Assembly: GCA_027186245.1 (NCBI GenBank)
Contig: CP114492.1
Coordinates: 2,673,501-2,737,500, forward strand
DNA length: 64,000 nucleotides
Direction of reading: 5' to 3'
Source of the DNA: Coriaria nepalensis
Taxonomy: Eukaryota; Streptophyta; Magnoliopsida; Cucurbitales; Coriariaceae
Shown here: piece by piece, positions 50,540 through 61,853 of the stretch
Layout of the letters: each line of letters opens with the position of its first letter
Numbering within the stretch: the first letter of the stretch is position 1
Notes under the pieces: generated by a model
Seen by the model: only the letters and a program-made list of their open reading frames with translations
Told to the model about the DNA's origin: nothing
Databases searched by the model: none
Program-made: the position numbers and the translations under genes

Positions 50540-53510
50540 ATTTATCGGATTTCGACATGGGATAAATTATATATATGATATGATATTAATGTAGATATTA
50601 GTAAAATATTATTTATTGTTATTAATTAAAGTCAATTATTATTTATTATATTTATTGATTTTATTGAAATTAATATATATCATGATAAAATTCATTATCT
50701 TGAGTTATGTACTCTGAATATTATAATAAAGATCGTGCTAGTAGATACTCGAGTCGTTAAAAACTCTTAAGATACAAACGGTTCATTGTTATAAGATCTC
50801 AAGAATAGATATCGATAGATCCGGATAGACAATCATATAATTCATAATCTAATCTTAGGGTGATCAATTTCACAGTCAGTGGTGTTAGTAGAATACTATA
50901 ATGGTGTTGAACTTGATACTTCGATAATTTTTAATGGTAATTAATACTTATGTTAATGAGAATTATATAATGACTATTTGATATGTGATCCTCCGACTTG
51001 AGAGACCATGGTTTTCTTAGTATCGGACTTCATACTTTGACATCATTCCTATTAGCCGTAGCCATAGATGAACACGGGGTGAACCATTGAGTATCGAGTG
51101 TTGTGCGAGAAAAATTAATCGGATTTCGACATGGGATAAATTATTTATATGATATGATATTAATGTAGATATTAGTAAAATATTATTTATTATTATTAAC
51201 TAAAGTCAATTATTATTTATTATATTTATTGATTTTATTGAAATTAATATTATATATTATATATATAATGATAAAATTCAGTATCTTGAGTTATGTACTC
51301 TGAATATTATGATAAAGATCGTGCTAGTAGATACTCGAGTCGCTAAAAACTCTTAAGATACAAATAGTTCATTGTTATAAGATCTCGAGAATAGACATCG
51401 ATAGATCCGGATAGACAATCATATAGTTCATAATCTAATCTTAGGGTGATCAATTTCACAGTCAGTGGTGTTAGTAGAATACTATAATGGTGTTGAACTT
51501 GATACTTCGATAATTTTTAATGGTAATTAATACTTATGTTAATGAGAATTATATAATGACTATTTGATATGTGATCCTCCGACTTGAGAGACCATGGTTT
51601 TCTTAGTATCGGACTTCATGCTTTGACATCATTCCTATTAGCCTTAGCCATAGGTGAACACGGGGTAAACCATTGAGTATCGAGTATTGTGCGAGAAAAA
51701 TTAATCGGATTTCAACATGGGATACATTATTTATTTGATATGATATTAATGTAGATAATAGTAAAATATTATTTATTGTTATTAATTAAAGTCAATTATT
51801 ATTTATTGATTTTATTGAAATTATTATTATATATTATATATATCATGATAAAATTCAGTATCTTGAGTTATGTACTCTGAATATTTTGATAAAGATCGTG
51901 CTAGTAGATACTCGAGTCGCTAAAAACTCTTAAGATACAAACAGTTCATTGTTATAAGATCTCGAGAATAGACATCGATAGATCTAGATAGACAATCATA
52001 TAGTTCATAATCTAATCTTAGGGTGATCAATTTCACAGTCAGTGGTGTTAGTAGAATACTATAATGGTGTTGAACTTGATACTTCGATAATTTTTAATGG
52101 TAATTAATACTTATGTTAATGAGAATTATATAATAACTATTTGATATGTAATCCTCCGACTTGAGAGACCGTGGTTTTCTTAGTATCGGACTTCATGCTT
52201 TGATATCATTCCTATTAGCCCTAGCCATAGGTGAACACGGGGTGAACCGTTGAATATTGAGTATTGTGCGAGAAAATTATGAGTGGTCAAGAGAGAAACC
52301 ATTGTTTCCAGTATTGGGAATAAGGTTTTATAGATTATATATGTTACTGAATATAGAATCTTTACAAAGTAATATGATTTGAAAAGAATTTATATAAATT
52401 TGTTGTCGATGTTCAATAAATGTATGGTAATTCATATGATTTATCTATTAGAGTTTAATAGTTAAATCATGTCCTATGACGAATCAGGATATTAGAGAGA
52501 TGACATGATTGTTATTATAAATATATGATGGTCACAATAGGTTTTTTCAAAAGATTGTACTTCTCATCTCCCAAGTAGTTTTGACACTTTTCTAGAAATT
52601 AATCTTAACTTGAAGGTTTAAGGTTATTTGATCATGATATGATTAAATTAAATATTTAATTTAAAAGGTTATTTTAAATTAGAATTAAATAAAATCATAA
52701 ATGTGTTTATGAAATCCTTCTATCAGCATGATATAGAATCTAATCGGTTATACAGATAAAATTTATAGTAACTCAGTTTAAGTTTGGTCGCAGAAAAAGG
52801 AAAAATGAACTAAAATTATTTTAAAGGTAAAATAGTAATTTGACTTATAGTTTGACTATAATGGCAAAATAATTATTATTAATTTGTTAATTTAATGTCA
52901 TGTAGCTTGGCTAGCACAACTAAGTGTGATATTAATTTATGAATTGTTATTTAATTATAAAAGTGCCCTAAATATTTATATTAATAATTAGATATTAATG
53001 AGTTAATGGATCTGATTATTAATTTGTATTTTGTATGCCAAATTAATCAAAAGGTTGATTAAGTATCCATGAGTTATACCTATTATAGTAGCTGGCCATA
53101 TCAGGATGGATTTGACCGAATTTAATCTCTTAAGAGTTTTAAGATATAAGTACACCAAATGCATTAGCCGAAATAAATTCTCATCTCTAAGCCTCTTGGC
53201 CAAAAATTAAAGAGAGAAAATAATCTCTTATGATTTGAGATCTTAAGTAGAAACTTAATGGTGCAAAATGAATTGTATAGATAACGGTTAGAGGGAAAAC
53301 ACGTGAGCGTTTTCCCATTTTTATAAGAAGAGTTCTATAACTAAGAAGGCAATGTATTCCTCTTCCTTAATCTTGATTTAAATTTGAGACGATTTACGGT
53401 ACTTTCTGTAAAATAAATTATATGTGATATAATTATTATATGATCGATTTAGATAAAAACTATGCATGATAAGATATAATCCGAATAAAATTTTAAATAT
53501 TTTTTCTGCA

Positions 53511-53789
53511 GCATTTTTTTATTTTATTTTGTACACTCACGTTTCTTAACATTTTTCGTTACCAAAAGAAGAAAAATAAAAAAGTTCGTCACTTGATTAT
53601 TGATACACTGCAATATTAGCCTTCTTGTCGACCAAACTGGGCTCTCTCCCCCTTTCACTTTCCTCTCCTTTGTATATTTGAAATGGTCTATTTTTTAATC
53701 CAGACTCATTTACTTCATTTAATATGTATTGTTATAACTATCAAAACAAAGTGTAAGAAAGTTAAAAACCACATCTTAAAACAAAATCC
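53511..53789. other. Short spacer between the solo LTR and the RPC6 relic
   Basis: AT-rich DNA with a CT-rich patch (CTCTCTCCCCCTTTC at about 53641). No feature recognised. Confidence 0.5.
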
Positions 53790-54180
53790 TAAACATCCAG
53801 CCGCCGAGCACCGTAACCGCAAGTGCTCGGACAAACCCCCCAAGGAATGGATGCCATAGCACCTGCTTTTACTTCTCCTCCTCTGTTATTATCGCATTTG
53901 TAGCAAACTTTCCAACAGGAATACAATCAAATTCACCCAGCCCATTATTCTTCACCTCCATCACCACATTATCCAAGACCAAAGAATTCACTATCTCCTC
54001 TACTTGCTGCCTTGAAAACTCCAGCTTAAAGGACCCTTTCCTTCTAATAGCATCCGCAATTACTTCCAATGTAGCAAGCAATCTTCTAGACTCTCATAAC
54101 CGCCTCAAATTGTTGTTTGACTGCGTTTATATGGTCATGGATAAGGCTTCCATCTGAGTACCAATCCCCATCCAGGTAAT
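53790..54180 (-). pseudogene. Truncated RNA polymerase III subunit RPC6 (RPC34/C34) pseudogene
   Basis: The minus strand reads GDWYSDGSLIHDHINAVKQQ, then after a stop and frame change LATLEVIADAIRRKGSFKLE, SRQQVEEIVNSLVLDNVVME and GLGEFDCIPVGK. After another slip comes GAMASIPWGVCPS, followed by a shortened tail ending RRLDV. These are, in order, the C-terminal winged-helix and zinc-site blocks of plant RPC6, the Pol III subunit that helps recruit TFIIIB during tRNA and 5S transcription (family knowledge). The usual GAMASIPCGVC has its first Cys changed to Trp, and the final Cys-rich stretch is deleted. No introns are visible in the kept part. Only the last third of the gene is present, wedged between two LTR pieces. 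Confidence 0.72.
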
Positions 54181-54189
54181 CCCTATTAG

Positions 54190-54851
54190 AATTTCGAAGT
54201 TGAGAGCAAAACAAAACAAAACACTTGAGTTTGTAAATTTTGCTTACTTGCCAAAATACAAGTTTTTCATTTCATTAATACTTAACAAGGAGATAATTAC
54301 AAATCAGAATAAGTACTAAAGTTAAAGTAAACTAAGATATCTCTAATCAACTAGGATTAGAAGTTACAATATTAGATTAGACATTACAAAAGTGCTAAGT
54401 GCAATCAAGCACACAAAAACAGCAAAAAAGCTGTTTCTGTAAAAACAGCAAAGGCAAAAAGCTATTACTACAAAAACAGCTTTTGGCTTTGTGCTAAAAC
54501 ATCAAAAGTGAGATGATAGACTTTGACATACTTGATCTCGAAGTTTGAGGTCCAACCAAATTAAACAAACTTGCTTGAGATTAGAGCAGCTCCATTTGAA
54601 ATAAAAAATGCACTAAAACAGAAAATTTCATAAGACCAAAATCAATAAAATAGTAAAAGCAAGATTAGGCCTCAAGTTGAGTTTTAATGATCTGATCACC
54701 TTCAAACCAATTGCAACAAGTCATAAATGATGAGAGGAAGCTAATGGAATTGGAGTCAATGCATTTGGATTAGAGAGTCAAAAAGTCAATATTTTTGGCT
54801 AATTTCCAATTGTGAAATCACTAACCAAACAACCAATCTTCAAACAATCTC
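54190..54851 (-). repeat. Possible LTR of another copia-type element, reverse orientation
   Basis: Read on the minus strand, GATAGGTGGAGA then TTGTTTGAAGATTGG at 54868-54840 looks like a copia polypurine tract followed by the LTR start. The other end, near 54190-54240, is rich in CAAGTGTTTTG and TTTTGTTTTGC repeats. No coding domain is attached and the right terminus is uncertain. Confidence 0.35.
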
Positions 54852-54892
54852 CACCTATCATTTCCTTTGATGGTTCGATTCTGAAGCCATAA

Positions 54893-55701
54893 GGGCAGTT
54901 TAACTTATGGTTTGACTGTAAGGACAAAATGATAATTATTAATTTGTTAATTTAATATCATGCAGCTCGACTAGCATAACTTAGTATAACATTAATTTAA
55001 TTAGAAATTAATAAGTATACAAACTGCTATTTAATTATAAAAGTATCCTAAATATTTGTATTAATAATCGAATATTAAAGAGTTAATGAACCGAATTATT
55101 AATTAGATTTTTGTGTGTCAAATTAATTAAAGGGTTAATTAAGTATCCATGGGTTATACCCATTATAGTGATCAGCCATATAAGGAAGAGTTTGACCCAA
55201 TTTTATCTTGTAATAGTTTTAAGATAAAATATAATTTAAGATAACAAGCGTTTTAAGGCAATTAGAAAACCTAATGTTATTATGAAATTATAACCTAATT
55301 GTGCCTATAAGTACACCAAAGACCTTAGCTGAAATAAATTCTCCTCCAAAAGCTTCTTGACAAAAAATCAGAGAAAGAAAATAGTTTTTTTCATTTATTT
55401 TTCCCAAGCTTATTATCTCATGATTTGTGATCTTAAGTAGAAATTTAATAGTGGAAAATGAATTGTATGGATAACAGTTAGTAAGCAAACACGTGAGCTT
55501 TTCCCCATCTTTATAAGAAGAGTTTTATAACTAAGAAGGAAATGTATTCCTCTTCCTTCATCTTGATTTAAATTTGATAGGATTTGTTGTACTTTATGTA
55601 AAATAAATTATATGTAATATAATTATTATATAATCGGTTTGGATAAAAACTGTGCATAATAAGATATGATCCGAATAAAATTTTAAATATTTTTTCTGCA
55701 A
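54893..55701 (+). repeat. Partial LTR of the Copia A family (tail portion only)
   Basis: Aligns by eye with 52835-53510. Shared pieces include AATTATTATTAATTTGTTAA or AATAATTATTAATTTGTTAA, TATAAGTACACCAAA, AAAACACGTGAG or CAAACACGTGAG, TTATAAGAAGAGTT and the end TAAATATTTTTTCTGCA. It lacks the satellite part altogether. It contains about 85 bp near 55220-55305 that the other copy has lost, so the two copies are independent insertions or old duplicates. Confidence 0.8.
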
Positions 55702-55722
55702 CGTTTATTCTTTTATTGTGTA

Positions 55723-56799
55723 TGGTTTGATCGATTCAATGAGTTTCTTCTCTCTTATGGTTTTTTATGTAGCAGTGTAGACCTTTCTTTGTTTATCTAT
55801 AATCACAATGGTCATACTTCGCTGCTTTTATTATATGTTGACGACATTGTGCTTACGGGAAATTCAAAATGCTTAATTAACTCGTTGATAAATGAGTTAA
55901 AGGGTGAATTTCTTATGAAGGATTTAGGACCTTTACATTATTTTTTGGGTATAGAAGTTGTTAACATGCCTGGTGGTTTATTCTTAACTCAAAGTCGGTA
56001 TGCTTCCGAGATTTTGACAAAAGCTCGTATGGAACACTCAAAACCTGTTAGTATGACTCTACCACTTAAAATTCATGATGTTTCTAGTTATGATTTGGAA
56101 CCCTTTCACAATCCAACCTTGTTTCGTAGTATTGTTGGTGTTTTGTAATATTTAATCCTTCCTCAGCCGGATCTTAGCTTTGCAGTTAATACTTTATGTC
56201 AGCATATGCATTTGCCCACAAATGGCCACTTCAAATGATTGTCTCGGGTTCTTCGCTACATCCAAGGTTCTCAAGGTTTGGGTATATAGATTTGGAAGCA
56301 TAGTACTTTAAGCTTATTTGGGTTTAGTGATGCCGATTGAGCTGGATGTTGTGATACTTGACGGTCAACTCTGAGCTATTGTATGTTTCTTGGCTCTAAT
56401 ATTATTTCTTGGAGTGCTAAAATGCAATCTACTGTTGCCCATTCTTCAGCTAAAGCAGAGTGCCGAGCACTTGATTCCGCTACAGTTAACATGACTTATA
56501 TTTGTTCTGCGCGATATTGGTGTTATTCTTCTGCGTCCAACCCACATCCAACTAGGTTATATTGTGATAATCTTTTTGCTCTTCATCTCACTGCAAATCT
56601 AGTGTTTCATGTTCGGGCTAAGCATATTGAGTTAGACTATCATTTTGTTTGGGAAAAGGTTGCCTTAGGTCATCTTATCACACAATATGTTCCTGGCAGC
56701 TTGCAACTCGTAGACGTCTTCACAAAGTCCTTATCTCGCTCACTATTTCTCTCTTTACCAACCAAACGGGATCTTTGTTTATTACCGAATACCGGGGGT
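55723..56799 (+). mobile_element. Copia B: 5'-truncated Ty1/copia element (RT end and RNase H)
   Basis: One continuous reading frame from 55723 to the stop at 56814 with five internal stops and no frameshift. It begins inside reverse transcriptase (WFDRFNEFLLSYGFL) and has an intact LLYVDDIVLTG box at about 55834-55866. It continues MKDLGPLHYFLGIEV and LTQSRYASEIL, then the RNase H region (FSDAD, ISWSAKMQSTVAHSSAKAE, KHIELDYHFVWEKV) and ends in DVFTKSLSRSLF. Gag, protease, integrase and the first part of RT are absent; the element is cut where the Copia A-family LTR piece ends. The element's LTR follows directly. Confidence 0.9.
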
Positions 56800-57082
56800 T
56801 GTGAAATCATGTGAAATATTTCTAGCAAAAATGACACATCTCACATCGTCAACAAGAGCACGCGAAGGAGATTAAGAAAACAAAGGAGACCAAATACCTC
56901 TCTATCCAGCAGCCCAACAGTATTCTAAATATCAGAGAGATTTCATGAGAGATTTGTGAGATTATATGAGAGAGAGAGGAAATTAGGCGTTGTATTTCCC
57001 TATTTAAGCTCTCTCTCATTTATGAATAAAATAAGACAAATTTCAACTCTGTTGCATCTCTAATTCTCTGTTTGTTCTCACA
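56800..57082 (+). repeat. 3' LTR of Copia B (283 bp)
   Basis: Begins TGTGAAATC after the polypurine run ACCGGGGGT and ends TTCTCACA, so the ends form the short inverted pair TGTGA/TCACA. A TATA-like TATTTAAG lies at 57001-57008 and AATAAA at 57025-57030. The last codons of the element's ORF overlap its first bases. Confidence 0.75.
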
Positions 57083-57330
57083 GGCAAATCGGATAAATTG
57101 GAAATGGAATCAACCACATGACCATCAATAAAAGATAAATTGGGTAATTGGGTTTCTGAAATTAGGGAAGATAGAGATGAGGATTGAGATGGAGATGGAA
57201 TTGGATAAATTCCTGACTTTTTTATGAAGGAAATGTCTGTGAATCGAAAGGTCGTCTCTGCGAGTGGGCCACGGGGTGGAGAGGAGGGTTTGGGATGAAG
57301 AGTCTCTTATTGTCCAAAATAAGTAAATCT
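57083..57330 (-). other. Open, exon-like sequence beside the Copia B LTR
   Basis: The minus strand reads without a stop for about 80 codons, with Pro/Ser-rich pieces such as HPKPSSPPRGPLAETTFRF, SGIYPIPSPSQSSSLSSLIS and NLSFIDGHVVDSISNLSD, and runs straight into the LTR. It has no in-frame ATG and lies in a locally GC-richer patch. It could be a gene exon split by the element, or chance. I do not recognise it. Confidence 0.25.
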
Positions 57331-57758
57331 TTCTCTCTTTTTTTTTTCCTTTTGTGGATTGGACGGAGTCGGGTATCTAGTAGATATTATTGTAAGATAT
57401 TCGATGGTATAAAATTCATCCTACAATTTCATCTTAATATTTTTTTCTCACAAGAAGTCTAATTACCATTCACTAAGTATACTTTCAAAAAATAAATGAT
57501 TCTTACACGAGCCAAATAAGTTAACTAATTTGGAAACGAGGTTGTTGGAATTAGAAGATAGTGAATTGACAAACGCTCGTTTGCCAAAAATATAAAGACG
57601 TTGATGAGTTCAAAGCACTAATTTAAAAATAATATAAGTCAAACACGGGATAATTAAAATAATTAATTAATAATATCATCATATCTTCCGCATGGTAAAT
57701 TCAATAAGTTGGATTATTCTTGATTTATAGCCTAATAGAAACAAGACAACATAATTAC

Positions 57759-58180
57759 TTAGCTTAGGAGCACTCCACATGAGAGGCCACACATGGCAAA
57801 GTGGACAATGAATTGTGCTTTATTGATTTGACTAATATACAATACAACAATCGTTGCTTTTGTAAAACTTGAATCATCCCAATATTTTAGAAAAGTCAAC
57901 AATCCTTCCATATTAAACTTGTATAGGAAAGGAAACAAATACATGGTATAAAGAAAGGATACAAATTTGGAAAGAGAGATTCTAATTCGATAATTATAAG
58001 TGAGATCTCTAAATCTAGTAGAATGAAGTGTTTTGGTAAAAACATTAGTCGGTTTATCCTTCAAACGAACATAGATCAATGATTTAATCGGATCGTATCC
58101 CGAACAATTTATATAAAACTTGGCGATCATCAATATTTGATAAAATAACGGACTCTATCATTTAGGACAAAGTGATCGGT
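57759..58180 (-). mobile_element. 3' end relic of a third copia element, reverse orientation
   Basis: The minus-strand frame carries IYVRLKDKPTNVFTKTLHST followed by RFRDLTYNYRI. This matches the C-terminal end of copia RNase H (DQLADIFTKAL..xRF..L). Downstream sequence reads into a likely LTR. Nothing else of the element is recognisable. Confidence 0.6.
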
Positions 58181-59926
58181 TTCCGGACATCGGAATTTTT
58201 ATTAGAAAAGGCAAGAGAGACCAAATCACTAATAAGCCAAATCATTAATGTTAAATGATAATATGTATAGATTGCTTGATAAGACGACCGTACATACAAT
58301 GAAAGGTTTCTGATTTGTTATGGCGTATTAGACATGTAAAGAGCAAATCCTAACATATATACTAACAGATGCACATCCTAGACTAAGATGGTAGAGTTGG
58401 GATGCAAGAGTATTATCCTATGGATAAGGGTATATAATACTTGTGAGAGAGCTGACGTGGGGACCAGCATTCTCTATCATAAAGGTTGCATACACTCCAT
58501 GATAGTTTCTCGAAGCGTAAGACATGCAAGGAAAATAGCCGCGACATGTCGGATGTTGATATGATTGACAAATAATGTTACAAATAATGTTGTTTTACCA
58601 GTAAACTGCATTAGTAGTAAATTAAGGTAGTCTCTTTGATGCTGCTGAGGTTATTATGGGTGTGGTGGTGTGGGACTAAATTTCTATTCAAGTCATTAAG
58701 AACTTGCATATTAGACGAAATGTCGATTATACACGTAAGACAAGTTCATTTCCTAACCAGATTTTTTCAAGTTATATAACTAAAAGCCTTGGCTCAATTT
58801 TGAAAATAGAAACATTATAATTCTTAATCCCCTGAGTTCATTCTCTATCATATAGAGAATTGTTTCGATCTCGTAGAATGCTCAAATCAAGAAGTATTCC
58901 TTACTTTACGAATAAGAATAGTGTGGAATGGAAAAAAAAAAAATATATATATATATATACCAATTGAGATGCATTTCCTCAAGCTCTTTATCAAAGATGT
59001 TCCAAAAATATTTGTAATCGAGTAAATAGCCCTACAAACGAATGAATCAAATCAAATTATAAATAGATCCATTTATTTTTTATTTTTACCGGACGGTTGC
59101 CCAATACTTTAGGAGATTGACTAATCCTAGGGAACTATGAAGCTTCATAAGATCTTTTTTAACCTTACAAACCGAGTGGATGAAATGGATAAAACATGAA
59201 TATTATTACATATTTCTCGACATAACCATATAAACATTATTAGTTGACTCAATTTATTCCCATTCTTATTTGGAAAAAATTAGACCAAGCGAACCCTAAC
59301 AGTTTTAACTAGCTAATCAAATGATGTCGTTTCGCCACATAGATGTCGGGAACATGTCTGGTACAAAAATATTGGTATGTATCACGCTTGATTCCAGTTA
59401 GCTTTAAGCATAAGAACGATAGTTGTTTGAGTGAGACAACTAAGGATAAATATTTTGTCTTTCCATCTTTTTTTGGATAATAGTACTGTTAGGAGGGGCA
59501 GCCAGCCAGCCACCTTTACATTTTTCCAAATGATCAAATTAATTATTAATTAAAGATTCATTATGTCTTCGTAATTATTACATTATGAATTGATTTGGTA
59601 TATAGTAGCAACTAGCAAGCAGCCAAAAACTAAAAGCACTTTCCCTTGTCATTGTAGGGGGGGCTCCAATGTGGAAGATGAAGCCAATATGACTTTAAGC
59701 TTTCACCTTTTCAGTCATCAAATCTTTCACAATCTCACCCACAGACCCACTTATGTTGGAAAGCTACTTGCCACTCTCTTTAATTTTCTCAACAGCACAT
59801 AAAAGGGGAAACTCTCGATTCGTATATAAATTGAGAGAAGACCAAGTTTACTTATGTAGAATATTAGTAAAAAAATTATAGATCATTAATTGTATTAACA
59901 TTATAAAACTTAATCCAACTTTTTTC

Positions 59927-59968
<42 letters not shown>
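59927..59968. repeat. (CA)n(TA)n compound microsatellite
   Basis: Seven CA dinucleotides followed by about fourteen TA dinucleotides, seen directly. Confidence 0.95.
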
Positions 59969-59971
<3 letters not shown>

Positions 59972-61785
59972 ACTTGTACTCATCTTACTTCAAATATTAC
60001 TTGAGAGGAACTCCTCCATTATCTTATTTACTTTTCTAAGCTAGACAGTTCTACATGAGTCAATAATATTCGCATTTAGTAATATATGTATATATATATA
60101 TGTGTGTGTATAGATATAGGAGTGTGTAGAGCTTTCAGTTCTTTTGGCTGAGAATTTTTATTTTTATTTTTTTATTATTTTTAGTATACATATAATATCT
60201 CGTCCATTTTTCATTAAAAAACATATTTTTTTTTGGTAGATAATGAATTTTAATAAGTTAAAGCTCAAAATTTTACTATCAGGAGGGAAGTGTTTATTTT
60301 TGGTCAAAATACTTATTTTCATAAGTATTAAGTTGATATTGATAAAAATAAGCACATTTTAAGTATTCTATTTATAAGCCATTTATCAATTATAATCATA
60401 TTTTTTTAGCATTCCCAAACGAGGTAAACATGATTATCTTTCTTATAATACACTGAATTCTCAAGGCTTCTATTTTATATGTAAGTATGTACATATTCAT
60501 TACACTCTCACTCGTATATGATATTATTTTAAGTCTATATATTAATTGATTTGTATGAGTGATGTGAATCATGCATAGCAGTTAGTCCAACATCTGTTGG
60601 ACCTAACTCTAATTCCATAAAAAAATTTGAGCTTGCAATTCAAAATCCTTCTTATTAAGTGTTTTCTTAAACTTTTGTTTCCGATATAAGAAGATATTTT
60701 CAACACGGCCCATCACATTATTAAACAAACCTTAATATGAAATCAATGAATTATATATTAACTAAAGATTAGAAAAGGGATAACCCTATTGTATTCAAAT
60801 TAAGAATCATTAAAGTTAATATATATTGAAGAATTAGTGACGATCGTACTAATGTGAATAGGCTGACTTCGCTATAATACATAAAATTAATCAGTTGTAT
60901 ATGAATTACAAGGATTCATCAAGAAGGCAAGTAACAAGAATAGTAAGAACAAGAAACTTACATTGAACACAATTATTTTATGTGGATGTCCTTATACTTA
61001 TAATTATATGTTGTACAACTTAAACTCAAAATGCCAAAAAGTTGCCAAATGGGTCGGTTTGTTGGATAGATCAGTGATTGGGCATTAATAAGAAGGTGAA
61101 GAGGCCATCTAAATTCTAATCATAATTATTTTAGTAGAACTTAAGTTAAAGATGAATCCATTACTCATTGGTTATGATCAAGAGTGTGTCACACAGAACC
61201 GCTGATATAATACATAGGCACCAAGGGACAAGGCTGCCGAAAGCAGAAGACAAACGGGGACAAGGATAAGGTGGTTTTTTTTCTTTCTTTCCCCTCGCAT
61301 TTTCCAGTTCCCCATACATATATATCTTGTTCCATTTTCCTCCGTTAATGTTATATTCATTGGACACTGATCATTATATCAAGTAATCAAGATGGAGACC
61401 CCATCTTTTTCCAATTCATTTCTTTTCACACCTACTCTGTTGAGTTAAATTTGGCTGAATTGATTAATCTTTCTTATATATTAGTTTTTTCAGAATCCCT
61501 TTTTAAATATGAGATATTATATTTTCAATATGTCCGCTCACATAAAATGTTATTTTGAGTGTATATATGTATTTTTTTTATATAAATAACATGGAGTATA
61601 TGTAACAGTTAGTTCAATTATATATTGAGGTTAACTTTCATACCATATTAAATCTGAACTTGCATCTCAAAATTAATTGATTATAAAAAAAGTTGAGATA
61701 TATTTATATTTCTTTTGTATATTGATTTCTTAAGAGTTCAATTTCAAATATGGAATAAATATATTTTTAATATACTGATCCTCAA

Positions 61786-61853
61786 GAAATTTTTGGATAT
61801 AGTCAATATACCATAGATTGAAATTTTTGGATATAGTCAATATACCATAGATT
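61786..61853. repeat. Perfect two-copy tandem duplication, 34-bp period
   Basis: GAAATTTTTGGATATAGTCA begins at 61786 and again at 61820, and the copies are identical through CCATAGATT. A very recent slip duplication. Confidence 0.9.

Larger units (their letters stand above)
41832..52276 (+). repeat. LTR-derived satellite: 18 head-to-tail units of 574-586 bp
   Basis: Counting from the motif ATTAATCGG (or variant), units start at 41832, 42401, 42987, 43573, 44159, 44744, 45330, 45915, 46501, 47087, 47664, 48238, 48815, 49389, 49966, 50540, 51114 and 51700, and the last ends near 52276. Every unit keeps landmarks such as GATACTCGAGTCG, AGATCTCGAGAATAGA (or close variants), GATCCTCCGACTTGAGAGAC, CCATGGTTTTCTTAGTATC and GGTGAACCATTGAGTATCGA. 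The first unit is the most diverged. Small frames such as 45904-46104 and 46490-46690 are the same part of neighbouring units and are not genes. Homology to the Copia A LTR covers roughly the first 340 bases of the unit. Confidence 0.95.
41812..53510 (+). mobile_element. Solo LTR of the Copia A family with a giant internal tandem expansion
   Basis: The left edge TGAAAATGGATATCTGTCAA matches the start of the Copia A 3' LTR (TGAAAGTATATGCTTGTCAA at 33556). The right edge, ending TTTTTTCTGCA at 53510, matches the end of a second family member at 55701. TG and CA are the expected LTR ends. Between them lie 18 tandem units (41832-52276) and a unique 1.2-kb tail (52277-53510) with a TATA-like TTATAAGAAG near 53320. 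There is no internal coding region, so this is a solo LTR rather than a whole element. Flanking five-base sequences (GATTT left, GCATT right) are not a clean target-site duplication; either the ends are slightly misplaced or the site has changed. Confidence 0.7.

Noticed and set aside
41832..52276. A CRISPR-like or protein-coding tandem repeat reading of the array
   Set aside because: Units are about 580 bp, without spacers and without a conserved reading frame, and they match an LTR. A satellite explains them.
61178..61360. Minus-strand 60-codon frame ending in a hydrophobic helix
   Set aside because: No family resemblance, no clear promoter, and an overlapping frame of equal length exists. 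Too weak to call a membrane peptide gene.
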